From contig WQUF01000175.1 of assembly GCA_009785875.1 (NCBI GenBank), forward strand, positions 1 through 5,566: a DNA stretch of 5,566 bases, read 5' to 3'. Shown here piece after piece: positions 1-4,946 of this stretch. Each line of letters begins with the position of its first letter. Positions within the stretch are counted from its first letter, which is position 1. Under the pieces are notes generated by a model. It searched no databases. It was not told the DNA's origin and worked only from the letters and a program-made list of their open reading frames with translations. This stretch comes from Oscillospiraceae bacterium. Lineage in GTDB: Bacteria > Bacillota > Clostridia > Clostridiales > Clostridiaceae. A program made the translations under genes and the position numbers.

Positions 1-1
1 T

Positions 2-448
2 CATCAAATTGGTGTTGGGCTATTTGAGGAATCGCTGTTCAGGGGACTGCTGATGACTGCTATGCTGGTTAAGTGGGGTGACACAGCACAGGGTAGGCTT
101 GCCGTGGCACTGTTATCTGGCGTATTGTTCGGTACATGTCATATAATAAATATGTTTTTTAATGGCAGCAGTCTTCAATTCACCTTATTTAACTTGGTGG
201 TTGCTGCAGCGTTAGGGTTTGGGTTTGCCGCTATGTATGTGTATTCCAGAAATCTGCTGGGCTGTATGATTGTGCATGCGGTGTATGATTTTATAGCGAA
301 TCTATCAAGTCAACTGCCGAATAGGCTTGTATTGCTCGTAATCTTAGGTCTAATCTCGCTGTTTGCGATTGTTTTGTGCATCGTTGCCAAACCATTTTGT
401 GTGGGTGTTATACCCCTGCGGAAGAAAGAATTGAAGGCACAAGAATAA
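2..448 (+). CDS. CPBP family intramembrane glutamic protease, 5'-truncated by window edge
   Basis: Integral membrane protease of the CPBP/Abi family (CAAX prenyl protease 2, PF02517), which cleaves substrates inside the membrane; bacterial members process peptides, give bacteriocin self-immunity or have unknown targets. The frame is open to the left edge, and the first in-frame ATG at 53 lies inside the conserved core, so it is not the start. All three family motifs are visible in the 148 residues present: EExxxR (E9, E10, R14 in GLFEESLFRG), FxxxH (FGTCH, H47) and HxxxD (HAVYDF, H92 and D96). Hydrophobic stretches around residues 33-45, 58-80 and 108-130 fit transmembrane helices, and the tail is basic and cytosolic-looking (RKKELKAQE). 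The catalytic part looks intact; the missing N-terminus would be further helices. Base composition is clearly richer in GC than everything to the right, hinting at a different origin. The substrate cannot be inferred. Confidence 0.9.
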   Translation, partial: HQIGVGLFEESLFRGLLMTAMLVKWGDTAQGRLAVALLSGVLFGTCHIINMFFNGSSLQFTLFNLVVAAALGFGFAAMYVYSRNLLGCMIVHAVYDFIANLSSQLPNRLVLLVILGLISLFAIVLCIVAKPFCVGVIPLRKKELKAQE

Positions 449-493
449 CCATACTGAAGATATGTTTCAACTAAATGATTTGGAAAGGAGAAT

Positions 494-928
494 ATGAAAC
501 GACGAAATAAATTCATATTGATTGCTGCTATACTTATAATAGCAATTGCTAGTTATTATATATGGTTTTTTAATTCATCGCCATACTTAGATGCAAGTAA
601 AATATCCAGTATTACACAATATAGATATCCTTCGCCTCCTGAAATAATTACTATTTCTGACGAAGCAACAATACAGCAATTTGTCGAATATTTCAACAAG
701 CTAGAATTTATTCCAATAATATATATACAGATTGGTTTTAGCGGAGGTTGGTATGCAAGAGATGATATAGAATTTAAAAACTCTGTTATGTATGAAATTT
801 CAGGTATTAACAAATATGATGATAATTATATGTTAGTCAGCGTAAAAAGACGACTTTATTATAAAGTTAATCTAACTTCATATTATAATTTACTTGATAT
901 TATTTCAAATACAAGAAATGATCAATAA
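494..928 (+). CDS. Small membrane-anchored protein of unknown function (144 aa)
   Basis: I do not recognise the family. The protein starts with a positive patch (MKRRNK) followed by a hydrophobic helix at residues 7-26, then about 118 mostly polar, Tyr/Ile-rich residues. This is the layout of an N-in, single-pass protein with an extracytoplasmic domain; there is no lipobox cysteine. The stretch EIITISDEATIQQFVEYFNKL (residues 50-70) resembles the β-strand/helix pattern (ITI-D---I--fv--ln-l) of small secreted or anchored clostridial proteins, but I cannot assign a Pfam family. The start is fixed by a GGAAAGGAG Shine-Dalgarno at 482-490, unusually close to the ATG. The gene follows the CPBP gene by 45 bases with no obvious promoter between, so it may be co-transcribed with it. 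It is closed by a strong terminator at 939-976. Base use is strongly AT-biased, unlike the upstream gene. Confidence 0.75.
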   Translation: MKRRNKFILIAAILIIAIASYYIWFFNSSPYLDASKISSITQYRYPSPPEIITISDEATIQQFVEYFNKLEFIPIIYIQIGFSGGWYARDDIEFKNSVMYEISGINKYDDNYMLVSVKRRLYYKVNLTSYYNLLDIISNTRNDQ

Positions 929-938
929 ATTAAATGAA

Positions 939-976
939 TTTAAATGGATATTTTTAATATCCATTTAAACTTTTTT
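939..976 (+). terminator. Strong Rho-independent terminator after the 494-928 gene
   Basis: A perfect 13-bp stem (939-951 with 957-969, TTTAAATGGATAT paired with ATATCCATTTAAA) with a 5-base TTTTA loop is followed by C and six T residues (971-976). It lies 11 bases past the stop codon at 928. On the opposite strand the stem is followed by a looser T-rich stretch, so it may also stop transcription entering from the minus-strand pseudogene. Confidence 0.85.
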
Positions 977-1622
977 ATATACAGTTTTATAATCTATTTT
1001 TTCTAAGGATTTCTTATTATACGATAATTTCATGGCTAAGTTTCCTAATATGAGATGTCACTGTTTCTACCTTATTCTCTATTAAAAAACTTAAAGTATC
1101 TTTAAATATATTTTTATCATCAAAGGGAAGTCCAAAAACCATGCTAGCGTTTACCATCATACCTCTTTTGTGAATTTCATAGATCAATTTTGAGTATTCT
1201 TCTACTAAATTATCTTTGTGGACGCTATTTATAGATTTTTTATTAATAGATTCAAATCCGATAAAAAGGCTCTGGCATCCTGATTATGCCATTAAATCCA
1301 ACAGATCCAAATGTTTGCCGATTTTTGTTGTAACAGCAGCATTCCAGGTAATTCCAAGATCCTTTAACTTAAATAGAAAATCATAAGTCCATTTTATGTT
1401 TCCGATAAAATTATCATCTATGAACATGATATGGCTTGAATTCAATGATTTAATATCGTCGAAAATATCCTCAACAGGTCTATTTAAATATTTTATTCCT
1501 GTGCAGCTATTATAGCAAAAATCGCAATTATGAGGACATCCTCTGCTTGTTGAAATCACGCTGGTAAATAGATATTTTTCGAAAAATTCATAATCGTAGT
1601 TAGGAGAGCTTACTTCGGCTTC
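965..1622 (-). pseudogene. Radical SAM protein (B12-binding subfamily type), multiply broken remnant
   Basis: The remnant reads in one frame from 1622 down to 1017. It keeps the radical SAM cluster motif CxxxCxxC in TSRGCPHNCDFCYN (codons around 1515-1550), where three Cys ligate the [4Fe-4S] cluster that cleaves S-adenosylmethionine, and later SLFIGFESIN and MVNASMVFGLPFDD, typical of the barrel of cobalamin-binding radical SAM enzymes. Three defects are visible. The cobalamin-binding N-terminal domain is absent: homology begins at a stop codon at 1623-1625. An in-frame TAA at 1284-1286 interrupts LLDLMA*SGCQSLFIGFE. After ETVTSHI the frame runs into 12 unrelated-looking residues and stops at 1017, while another frame from 1057 reads ILGNLAMKLSYNKKSL and ends at 965, resembling a C-terminal tail joined by deletion plus frameshift. 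About 210 codons remain where intact relatives have roughly 400-500. The residue GTG at 1559 is not a plausible native start. The ancestral substrate is unknown. Confidence 0.85.
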
Positions 1623-1725
1623 TTATAAATAGAAAGAGCGTTGAGCAGATAAAAATAAAAATGACACCGAATATTATAAATATAAGAGGAATTAAATTTG
1701 ATGAAATTTTGATCTTTTTATTCAT
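1600..1725 (-). CDS. Short single-span membrane ORF (41 aa), probably a truncated N-terminus
   Basis: ATG at 1725 opens a 41-codon frame ending at TAA 1602-1600. It begins MNKKIK, followed by a continuous hydrophobic helix (about residues 10-34, LIPLIFIIFGVIFIFICSTL) and a basic end (RSRSKLS). Its last codons overlap the 5' edge of the radical SAM remnant (up to 1622) in another frame, so residues after about 36 are probably read-through into foreign sequence. The layout looks like the first helix of a longer membrane protein (for example a DUF3592-type protein) whose remainder was deleted when the junction near 1622 formed. It sits behind a near-consensus promoter (1768-1796) and so is probably transcribed, but the Shine-Dalgarno (AAGAG or GACTGG) is weak. 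A genuine small membrane protein is possible. Confidence 0.4.
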   Translation of the reverse strand: MNKKIKISSNLIPLIFIIFGVIFIFICSTLFLFIRSRSKLS

Positions 1726-1767
1726 TATATACCAGTCTCTTAAAAGTGTTAAAATGATTATGAAATC

Positions 1768-1796
1768 ATTATATGTGATTTTTGATTGAAAGTCAA
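1768..1796 (-). promoter_or_regulatory. Sigma-70-type promoter for the 1725 ORF and radical SAM remnant
   Basis: Minus-strand TTGACT (1796-1791) and TATAAT (1773-1768) are separated by exactly 17 bases. Transcription would start near 1760 and run into the ATG at 1725. An inverted repeat, AATGATT at 1753-1759 and AATCATT at 1764-1770, overlaps the -10 element and start point and could be an operator, though this is speculative. Confidence 0.7.
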
Positions 1797-1844
1797 TATA
1801 TTTTTATTGAAAATCGATAAATTAATTTTGTCTTCGTATTTATT

Positions 1845-1904
1845 TTATGATGAAAGCAATATATTTGTAATTGTATTGATAGAATGGTTAACAAATATAA
1901 AGTT
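1845..1904 (-). pseudogene. 3'-end remnant of an aminoglycoside phosphotransferase-like gene
   Basis: In one minus-strand frame this stretch reads NFIFVNHSINTITNILLSS then TAA at 1847-1845. The end of the intact gene at 2661-3545 reads SNPAFVNQAKNTITNILLST. Nine codons (NTITNILLS) are identical at every base, and FVN upstream is conserved with third-position differences (TTTGTTAAC versus TTTGTAAAT). Further upstream the frame hits a stop (1905-1907) and similarity is lost. It is therefore a fragment of a second copy or close paralogue of the kinase gene, with only its last about 20 codons left. Confidence 0.65.
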
Positions 1905-1967
1905 CTATGTATGAAGCCAACAAGAAGTTGTGGAGCAAAAGGCTTTGTAGCCATTGATCTATAGTTT

Positions 1968-1996
1968 TTGGAAGTACTTTAATCTTTCGTTAAAAT
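1968..1996 (+). promoter_or_regulatory. Promoter of the yefM-yoeB operon with possible operator
   Basis: TTGGAA (1968-1973) and TAAAAT (1991-1996) are spaced 17 bases apart; transcription would begin near 2003, just ahead of the Shine-Dalgarno AAGGAGGT at 2013-2020. A second -10-like TATAAT at 2006-2011 is too close to the Shine-Dalgarno to serve well. The palindrome AAGTACTT (1972-1979) lies at the -35/spacer border; YefM-type antitoxins bind short palindromes with a GTAC-type core over their own promoter, so this is a plausible autoregulatory site by inference. Confidence 0.55.
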
Positions 1997-2028
1997 GGTG
2001 TAAAATATAATTAAGGAGGTGTCGTATC

Positions 2029-2280
2029 TTGGTAGAGGTTAGTTATTCAACTCTAAAAGAAAACTTGAGAAAATATTTTGACAAAGCTACTAACGATAAC
2101 GAAGCCATTATTGTAAAAAGTAATGATAATAAAAACGCAGTAATCATCAGTCTTGATGATTATAATGAAATCACAAAGATTAAGAAAAATGCCGAGTATT
2201 TAGCTAAGATTGAAAGAGGCTATTCACAGATTGCTAAAGGACAAGGACAAATCCACGAACTGATTGATGAAGAATTATGA
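2029..2280 (+). CDS. yefM: YefM/Phd-family antitoxin
   Basis: Type II antitoxin that binds and neutralises the YoeB toxin through its flexible C-terminus and represses its own operon through its N-terminal DNA-binding fold. The 83 residues match the family in length and order: N-terminal VSYSTLKENLRKYFDKA (the common 'sysearanl' pattern), then AIIVKSNDNKNAVIISLDDYNEI (the usual 'vvItr..g.navliSldeyn.l' core, about residues 26-48), then an acidic C-terminal helix (IDEEL) expected to clasp the toxin. The start is TTG at 2029, with AAGGAGGT ending 8 bases upstream; no in-frame ATG lies nearby. It overlaps the toxin gene by four bases (ATGA, 2277-2280), giving translational coupling with the antitoxin made first. 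All parts look intact. Confidence 0.93.
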   Translation: MVEVSYSTLKENLRKYFDKATNDNEAIIVKSNDNKNAVIISLDDYNEITKIKKNAEYLAKIERGYSQIAKGQGQIHELIDEEL

Positions 2281-2546
2281 AAAAGATATGGTCAGATGAA
2301 TCATGGAAGGAATATGTCTATTGGCAAGCAAATGACAAAAAGACTCTAACTAAAATCAATAAGCTAATCAAAAGCATAGAGCGAGATGGTCTGCTTAAAG
2401 GAGAAGGCGAACCTGAAAAGTTAATATATCGCAAAGGTTATAGCCGAAGGATAAATAAGAACGATAGATTAGAATACGATATCATAGAAATAAACAATGT
2501 AAAGTATCTAGCAATTCTCTCCTGTAAAGGACACTATGAAGAATAA
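2277..2546 (+). CDS. yoeB: Txe/YoeB-family mRNA interferase toxin
   Basis: RelE-superfamily endoribonuclease that binds the ribosomal A site and cleaves translated mRNA, halting protein synthesis until the antitoxin is restored. At 89 residues it is of normal family length (E. coli YoeB has 84). The signature WSDESWKEYVYWQANDKK (residues 5-22) matches the 'W...aWedYlyWq..Dkk' opening. By alignment the catalytic residues known from E. coli YoeB are present: E47 (in EGEPEKL), R58 (SRRI), R64 (NDRLEY), H86 and Y87 (KGHYEE). The toxin therefore appears active. Its ATG overlaps the yefM stop as ATGA. An 18-bp tandem duplication begins within its final codons but leaves the protein end unchanged. 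Confidence 0.94.
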   Translation: MKKIWSDESWKEYVYWQANDKKTLTKINKLIKSIERDGLLKGEGEPEKLIYRKGYSRRINKNDRLEYDIIEINNVKYLAILSCKGHYEE

Positions 2547-2568
2547 TTCAACTATGAAGAATAATTCA
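2533..2568 (+). repeat. Perfect 18-bp tandem duplication across the yoeB stop codon
   Basis: The unit ACTATGAAGAATAATTCA occurs twice in a row, at 2533-2550 and 2551-2568. It covers the last codons and stop of yoeB (YEE-TAA) and repeats them immediately downstream in the same frame, giving tandem stops. This is the mark of a replication-slippage duplication. Confidence 0.95.
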
Positions 2569-2570
2569 AA

Positions 2571-2604
2571 AAAGCAAGGCTTAGAAAAATCTAAGCCTTT
2601 TAAC
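2571..2604. terminator. Bidirectional terminator between convergent yoeB and kinase genes
   Basis: A perfect 10-bp stem (AAGGCTTAGA 2576-2585 with TCTAAGCCTT 2590-2599) has a four-base loop. On the plus strand it is followed by only TTTT; on the minus strand it is followed by GCTTTTTTG, a better T-tract, so it should serve both yoeB and the convergent kinase gene that ends at 2661. Confidence 0.75.
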
Positions 2605-2660
2605 ATATAAAGCAATATATAGAAAGCTATATAATCTAGGAATAATTAATAATGAGTATT

Positions 2661-3545
2661 TTATAAGACTTCAGTTGAAAGCAATATATTTGTAATTGTA
2701 TTCTTAGCCTGATTTACAAATGCAGGATTACTTTTGCGATAATACGGAATAATCAAAGCTGCTTGATGTAATGCATAAGCCTTAGCCCTAAGCCAAGTGT
2801 AATCATCAACATTCAGCAAGCTTCTAAATAGATATCTTGATTTAGAAGTAAAAATAGTCCATGCTGGGATAATATCAAAAGCAGGGTCACCAATTCCTGC
2901 ACTCCCAAAATCGATTATCGCAAAAAGTCTACCCTCTCTTACAATTAAATTAGGTTTCAACAAGTCGGCGTGTATCCATACAGGATTACCGTCCCATGAT
3001 TTTGTATTAAGCAGCTTGCGCCATACCTTTAACGCTTTTTCATTGTCAATGTCCGAATCGCATTCTCTTATAGCATTAACTGTCATTTCGTCAAGCTCGT
3101 ACAAAGGTTTTCTTCCTGCTTTTGGTGCATCCTCTAATATATGAATTGAACGCAATTCCATTATGAATTCAGCTAATGATTTAGCTGTCTCTACTTCATT
3201 TATAGATGAATTATCAATAGTATCTCCATCTATCCACTTATAAATTGCCCAGTGAAGCGGATAATCAATGCTTGGTTCACCTTTTTTAACGATTTCTGGA
3301 ACAGCGAGAGTCAGGTGATTTGAAATAACCGGCAAAATTCTCCATTCATTAAGCAAAGATTCATTTGCCCAATCCAGTCGAGGTAAACGGACATAATATT
3401 TGTCACCAAGCCTGTAAATTGTGTTCACTGTTCCTGTTGAGTTTACTTCCCACAATGATAAATTATTAAACTGTGGGAATTGCTCTGCTATCAAGTTTTT
3501 GACGAGTTCTTTATTAATTTCAATTTCATCCTTATGCATCTTCAT
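2661..3545 (-). CDS. Aminoglycoside phosphotransferase (APH) family kinase
   Basis: Small-molecule kinase of the APH/choline kinase fold (PF01636), transferring the ATP γ-phosphate to a hydroxyl on an antibiotic or metabolite in the cytosol. The 294 residues are full length. The N-lobe (about 1-105) carries NSTGTVNTIYRLGDKYYVRLPR, the nucleotide-binding turn with R53 in a position usually Lys or Arg. The catalytic loop is HADLLKPN (H192, D194, N199; Brenner motif with Ala in place of Gly) and the metal-binding segment is IIDFGSAGIGDPAFD (D212, D220, D224). This sequence group is usually annotated only as 'aminoglycoside phosphotransferase family protein', and nothing here proves drug resistance. 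The ATG at 3545 lies 17 bases from the AGGAGG (3562-3567); an in-frame ATT at 3554-3552 is 7 bases from it and could be the real or mutated start, adding three residues. The gene has its own promoter at 3581-3609 and ends converging on yoeB. Confidence 0.9.
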   Translation of the reverse strand: MKMHKDEIEINKELVKNLIAEQFPQFNNLSLWEVNSTGTVNTIYRLGDKYYVRLPRLDWANESLLNEWRILPVISNHLTLAVPEIVKKGEPSIDYPLHWAIYKWIDGDTIDNSSINEVETAKSLAEFIMELRSIHILEDAPKAGRKPLYELDEMTVNAIRECDSDIDNEKALKVWRKLLNTKSWDGNPVWIHADLLKPNLIVREGRLFAIIDFGSAGIGDPAFDIIPAWTIFTSKSRYLFRSLLNVDDYTWLRAKAYALHQAALIIPYYRKSNPAFVNQAKNTITNILLSTEVL

Positions 3546-3580
3546 GTGCTCAATGTATGGACCTCCTAATGTGTAACTAG

Positions 3581-3609
3581 ATTTTACGAAGTAATTTTTT
3601 TTCTGTCAA
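3581..3609 (-). promoter_or_regulatory. Consensus sigma-70-type promoter of the APH-family kinase gene
   Basis: Minus-strand TTGACA (3609-3604, exact consensus) and TAAAAT (3586-3581) are separated by 17 bases. The start point would fall near 3574, giving a short leader holding the AGGAGGT ribosome binding site (3561-3567). This is one of the two strongest promoters in the window, and expression is probably constitutive. Confidence 0.8.
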
Positions 3610-3651
3610 TTACAATATACTCGCTTTTCCTTTAAATTTGGAGGTCTATTA

Positions 3652-3684
3652 ATGTTTTTTTATGCGAAAATTTATCAGTGCTAA
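3652..3684 (+). other. Orphan translation start: strong RBS plus 10-codon ORF
   Basis: TTTGGAGG (3637-3644) is followed seven bases later by ATG at 3652 and a frame reading MFFYAKIYQC then TAA. The ribosome binding site is much better than chance would give, yet the peptide is very short. It may be the beginning of a deleted gene or a leader peptide; no convincing promoter is seen just upstream. The sequence around it (GGAGGTCTATTAATG) resembles, on the opposite strand, that before the kinase gene (GGAGGTCCATACATT). Confidence 0.3.
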
Positions 3685-3692
3685 AAAAAATG

Positions 3693-3701
3693 TGATATAA
3701 T
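3693..3701 (+). promoter_or_regulatory. Extended -10 promoter for the DUF2500-like gene
   Basis: TGATATAAT (3693-3701) is an extended -10 element (TGnTATAAT). The -35 region is poor (TTTATC at 3671-3676, 19-base spacer), as is common for extended -10 promoters. Transcription would begin near 3708, about 46 bases before the ATG at 3754. Confidence 0.6.
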
Positions 3702-3753
3702 ATATGAAATTAGTATTATGAAGGGTTAACAATTTATATTTTGGAGTGATATT

Positions 3754-4098
3754 ATGGGATCAACCTTTTCTATTATTTTTATAATAGTAGTTGGATACAT
3801 CATTTATAGCTTAATTTCACGTTATATAAAAAACGAAAATTCACCTATAATCGCAACTAAAGCAAGGCTATCAAAAAAACTAGCAGATGTACAGACAAAT
3901 ACTGATGCTAACGGTGCCATATCAACAAGTGAAACGCTTTATTTAATTTATGAGCTCGATACAGGGAGCGAAATAAAATTGATTGTAAATGGTCGAATAT
4001 ATCGAAACGCACCTGAAAATGAATGGGGAACCTTGACTTTTCAAGGGACCCGTTTTATAAAATTTGAATCTATTAGCGGTGTCTTAGAAAAGATATGA
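3754..4098 (+). CDS. DUF2500-like membrane-anchored protein
   Basis: Protein of 114 residues with an N-terminal transmembrane helix (about 5-23, SIIFIIVVGYIIYSLIS), a basic/polar linker, then a soluble β-rich domain. The start has a good TTGGAGTG Shine-Dalgarno (3741-3748). The segment ATKARLSKKLADVQTNTDAN (34-53), followed by TLYLIYELDTGSEIKLIVNGRIYRNAPENEWGTLTF and the ending QGTRFIKFE (97-105), matches the pattern of DUF2500 proteins: a strand with 'A.v..K', a 'YyvtFel..G...el.v' pair and a terminal 'G.LtfQGtrf..Fe'. The family is of unknown function and is membrane-associated. The gene stands alone with its own promoter and does not look damaged. The assignment rests on pattern recall, not on a search. 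Confidence 0.75.
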   Translation: MGSTFSIIFIIVVGYIIYSLISRYIKNENSPIIATKARLSKKLADVQTNTDANGAISTSETLYLIYELDTGSEIKLIVNGRIYRNAPENEWGTLTFQGTRFIKFESISGVLEKI

Positions 4099-4154
4099 TA
4101 GAATATAAAAAGAAACAGCGAATAATATAAGCATGGCGTGTTTAAAAGATAATA

Positions 4155-4171
4155 GGAGACACGGTGTCACC
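4155..4171. repeat. 17-bp near-perfect palindrome in the gap between convergent genes
   Basis: GGAGACAC and GTGTCACC (4155-4162 and 4164-4171) flank a central G and pair at 7 of 8 positions. It has no T-tract, so it is not a standard terminator. It is GC-rich compared with the AT-rich surroundings and may be a remnant of an imported repeat or a protein-binding site. The rest of the 4099-4220 gap shows no gene, promoter or clear terminator. Confidence 0.4.
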
Positions 4172-4220
4172 TCAAGACAAAAGTATCCATATAAGCAGGT
4201 ATAAGACTAAGAATACTAAA

Positions 4221-4460
4221 TTAAATGATTTTTGCGTTTTTAGGAATTAATTCAGGGTGTTCTCTCATATAGGCTTTAGCATTATCGTGAATTTGCTGAA
4301 TAGTCATATCTTCAAAAAGATTTTCTCGCCATTTTGTATAATCGAAACTATCTTGTCTAATACAGCTTATAAAAATTTCACATTCAATCAATCCGAGTTT
4401 TTCTCGTAAAAGTTTCATACCTGCACTAACGATAGCGGAATTTTGCATGTTGTCTGTCAT
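4221..4460 (-). CDS. Small partner of the PIN protein, candidate antitoxin (79 aa)
   Basis: The start is taken as ATG at 4460, not the ATG at 4475: GGAGGGG sits six bases before 4460, and this ATG overlaps the PIN gene's stop as ATGA (4457-4460). The protein reads MTDNMQNSAIVSAGMKLLREKLGLIECEIF and so on, with a distinctive block DYTKWRENLFEDMTIQQIHDNA (about residues 40-61) and a lysine-rich end. Small proteins with 'LG.vE.e.Fi..i....fDYT.WRe.lfe..s..ei...A' next to PIN proteins of the YLDNCCYNRPFD type are, as I recall them, common in clostridia, cyanobacteria and Bacteroidetes and usually annotated hypothetical. The mostly helical prediction and tight coupling suggest the cognate antitoxin. 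No recognised DNA-binding fold (AbrB, RHH, Phd, HTH) is evident, so the role is inferred from context. Confidence 0.8.
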   Translation of the reverse strand: MTDNMQNSAIVSAGMKLLREKLGLIECEIFISCIRQDSFDYTKWRENLFEDMTIQQIHDNAKAYMREHPELIPKNAKII

Positions 4461-4909
4461 ACCATTCCCCTCCATATTTTTACAAATTCGATTGGGTTTA
4501 CTATTTTTATTTTATCCGTTTTATAATTTAATAAACGCTTGTCTGTGGAAATGAAATAATCACATTCAGCAATTATTGAACAAGCTAAATGAATTGAATC
4601 CTTTCGCTTAATACCAGTTTTCATAATTTCTGTTGAAAGCGGTATGATTAAATCTTCAAGATCTTCGCTTATATAAGTAGAAGAATAATCAATAACAAAT
4701 TTAGCTATGTGTTCACGGTTACTTATAAAAGGATTTTCGCTTATTTCATAAAACAGCATATATGAAGAGTATAAAATAAGGCTTTTAAACTTTATCAGCA
4801 TTTGAATATATGTTTTTGCAGATGCTTCATTCTTAACATTTACTTGCGATAAATCGTCAAAGGGTCTGTTATAACAACAGTTATCCAAATAAATCTTTGG
4901 TATATCCAT
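4457..4909 (-). CDS. PIN-domain protein, probable VapC-like ribonuclease toxin
   Basis: PIN-fold, metal-dependent ribonuclease of the type found in toxin-antitoxin pairs. The preferred start is ATG at 4909, with AAAGGA nine bases upstream; the longer frame from TTG at 4927 would place this Shine-Dalgarno inside the gene. The 150 residues are of family length. Acidic residues expected at the active site are present: D9 in IYLDNCCYNRPFDD, probably E55 in LFYEISENPF, D104 in KRKDSIHLA, and D123 in YFISTDKRLL. The YLDNCCYNRPFDD opening marks a subgroup distinct from classical VapC. It is first in a two-gene operon with the 79-residue gene, so the order is toxin first, reversed from most type II systems. 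Target RNA unknown. Confidence 0.88.
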   Translation of the reverse strand: MDIPKIYLDNCCYNRPFDDLSQVNVKNEASAKTYIQMLIKFKSLILYSSYMLFYEISENPFISNREHIAKFVIDYSSTYISEDLEDLIIPLSTEIMKTGIKRKDSIHLACSIIAECDYFISTDKRLLNYKTDKIKIVNPIEFVKIWRGMV

Positions 4910-4946
4910 ATGGGGATTTCCTTTCAAAATTTACTTATATGTTTTA

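Larger units (their letters stand above)
1851..2702. repeat. 27-bp perfect direct repeats flanking the yefM-yoeB region
   Basis: Identical 27-base copies (TGAAAGCAATATATTTGTAA, then TTGTATT) lie at 1851-1877 and 2676-2702 in the same orientation. The right copy is the 3' end of the intact kinase gene; the left copy is in the kinase remnant. The next 17-20 bases are weakly similar, then similarity ends. A 12-base piece (AAAGCAATATAT) recurs at 2609-2620. Recombination between the long copies would remove the whole toxin-antitoxin operon. Confidence 0.9.

Noticed and set aside
310..516. 68-codon minus-strand ORF
   Set aside because: It is antisense to the CPBP gene end and the start of the next gene, has no family motif, and looks like a shadow frame.
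556..813. 85-codon minus-strand ORF
   Set aside because: It lies wholly antisense to the 494-928 gene, which has a ribosome binding site, a signal anchor and a terminator; this frame has no such support.
1789..1822. A possible third copy of the 27-bp repeat (GAAAGTCAATATATTTTTAT...)
   Set aside because: It needs gaps and several mismatches in very AT-rich DNA and overlaps the promoter; chance similarity is as likely.
1907..1957. Plus-strand 16-codon frame beginning MYEANKKLWSKRLCSH
   Set aside because: It has no ribosome binding site, no recognisable family and is very short; it could be a gene scrap but cannot be supported.
2547..4220. Integron-type gene cassettes with attC sites, suggested by unrelated single genes each with a promoter
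   Set aside because: No paired RYYYAAC/GTTRRRY sites were found in the gaps, gene orientations alternate, and no integrase is present.
4461..4475. Longer small-partner protein from ATG 4475
   Set aside because: Its first codons are the GGAGGGG ribosome binding site of ATG 4460, which also makes the ATGA overlap.
4902..4927. Longer PIN protein from TTG 4927
   Set aside because: The AAAGGA that would serve ATG 4909 falls inside this extension, and the extra residues (MKGNPH) show no family feature.
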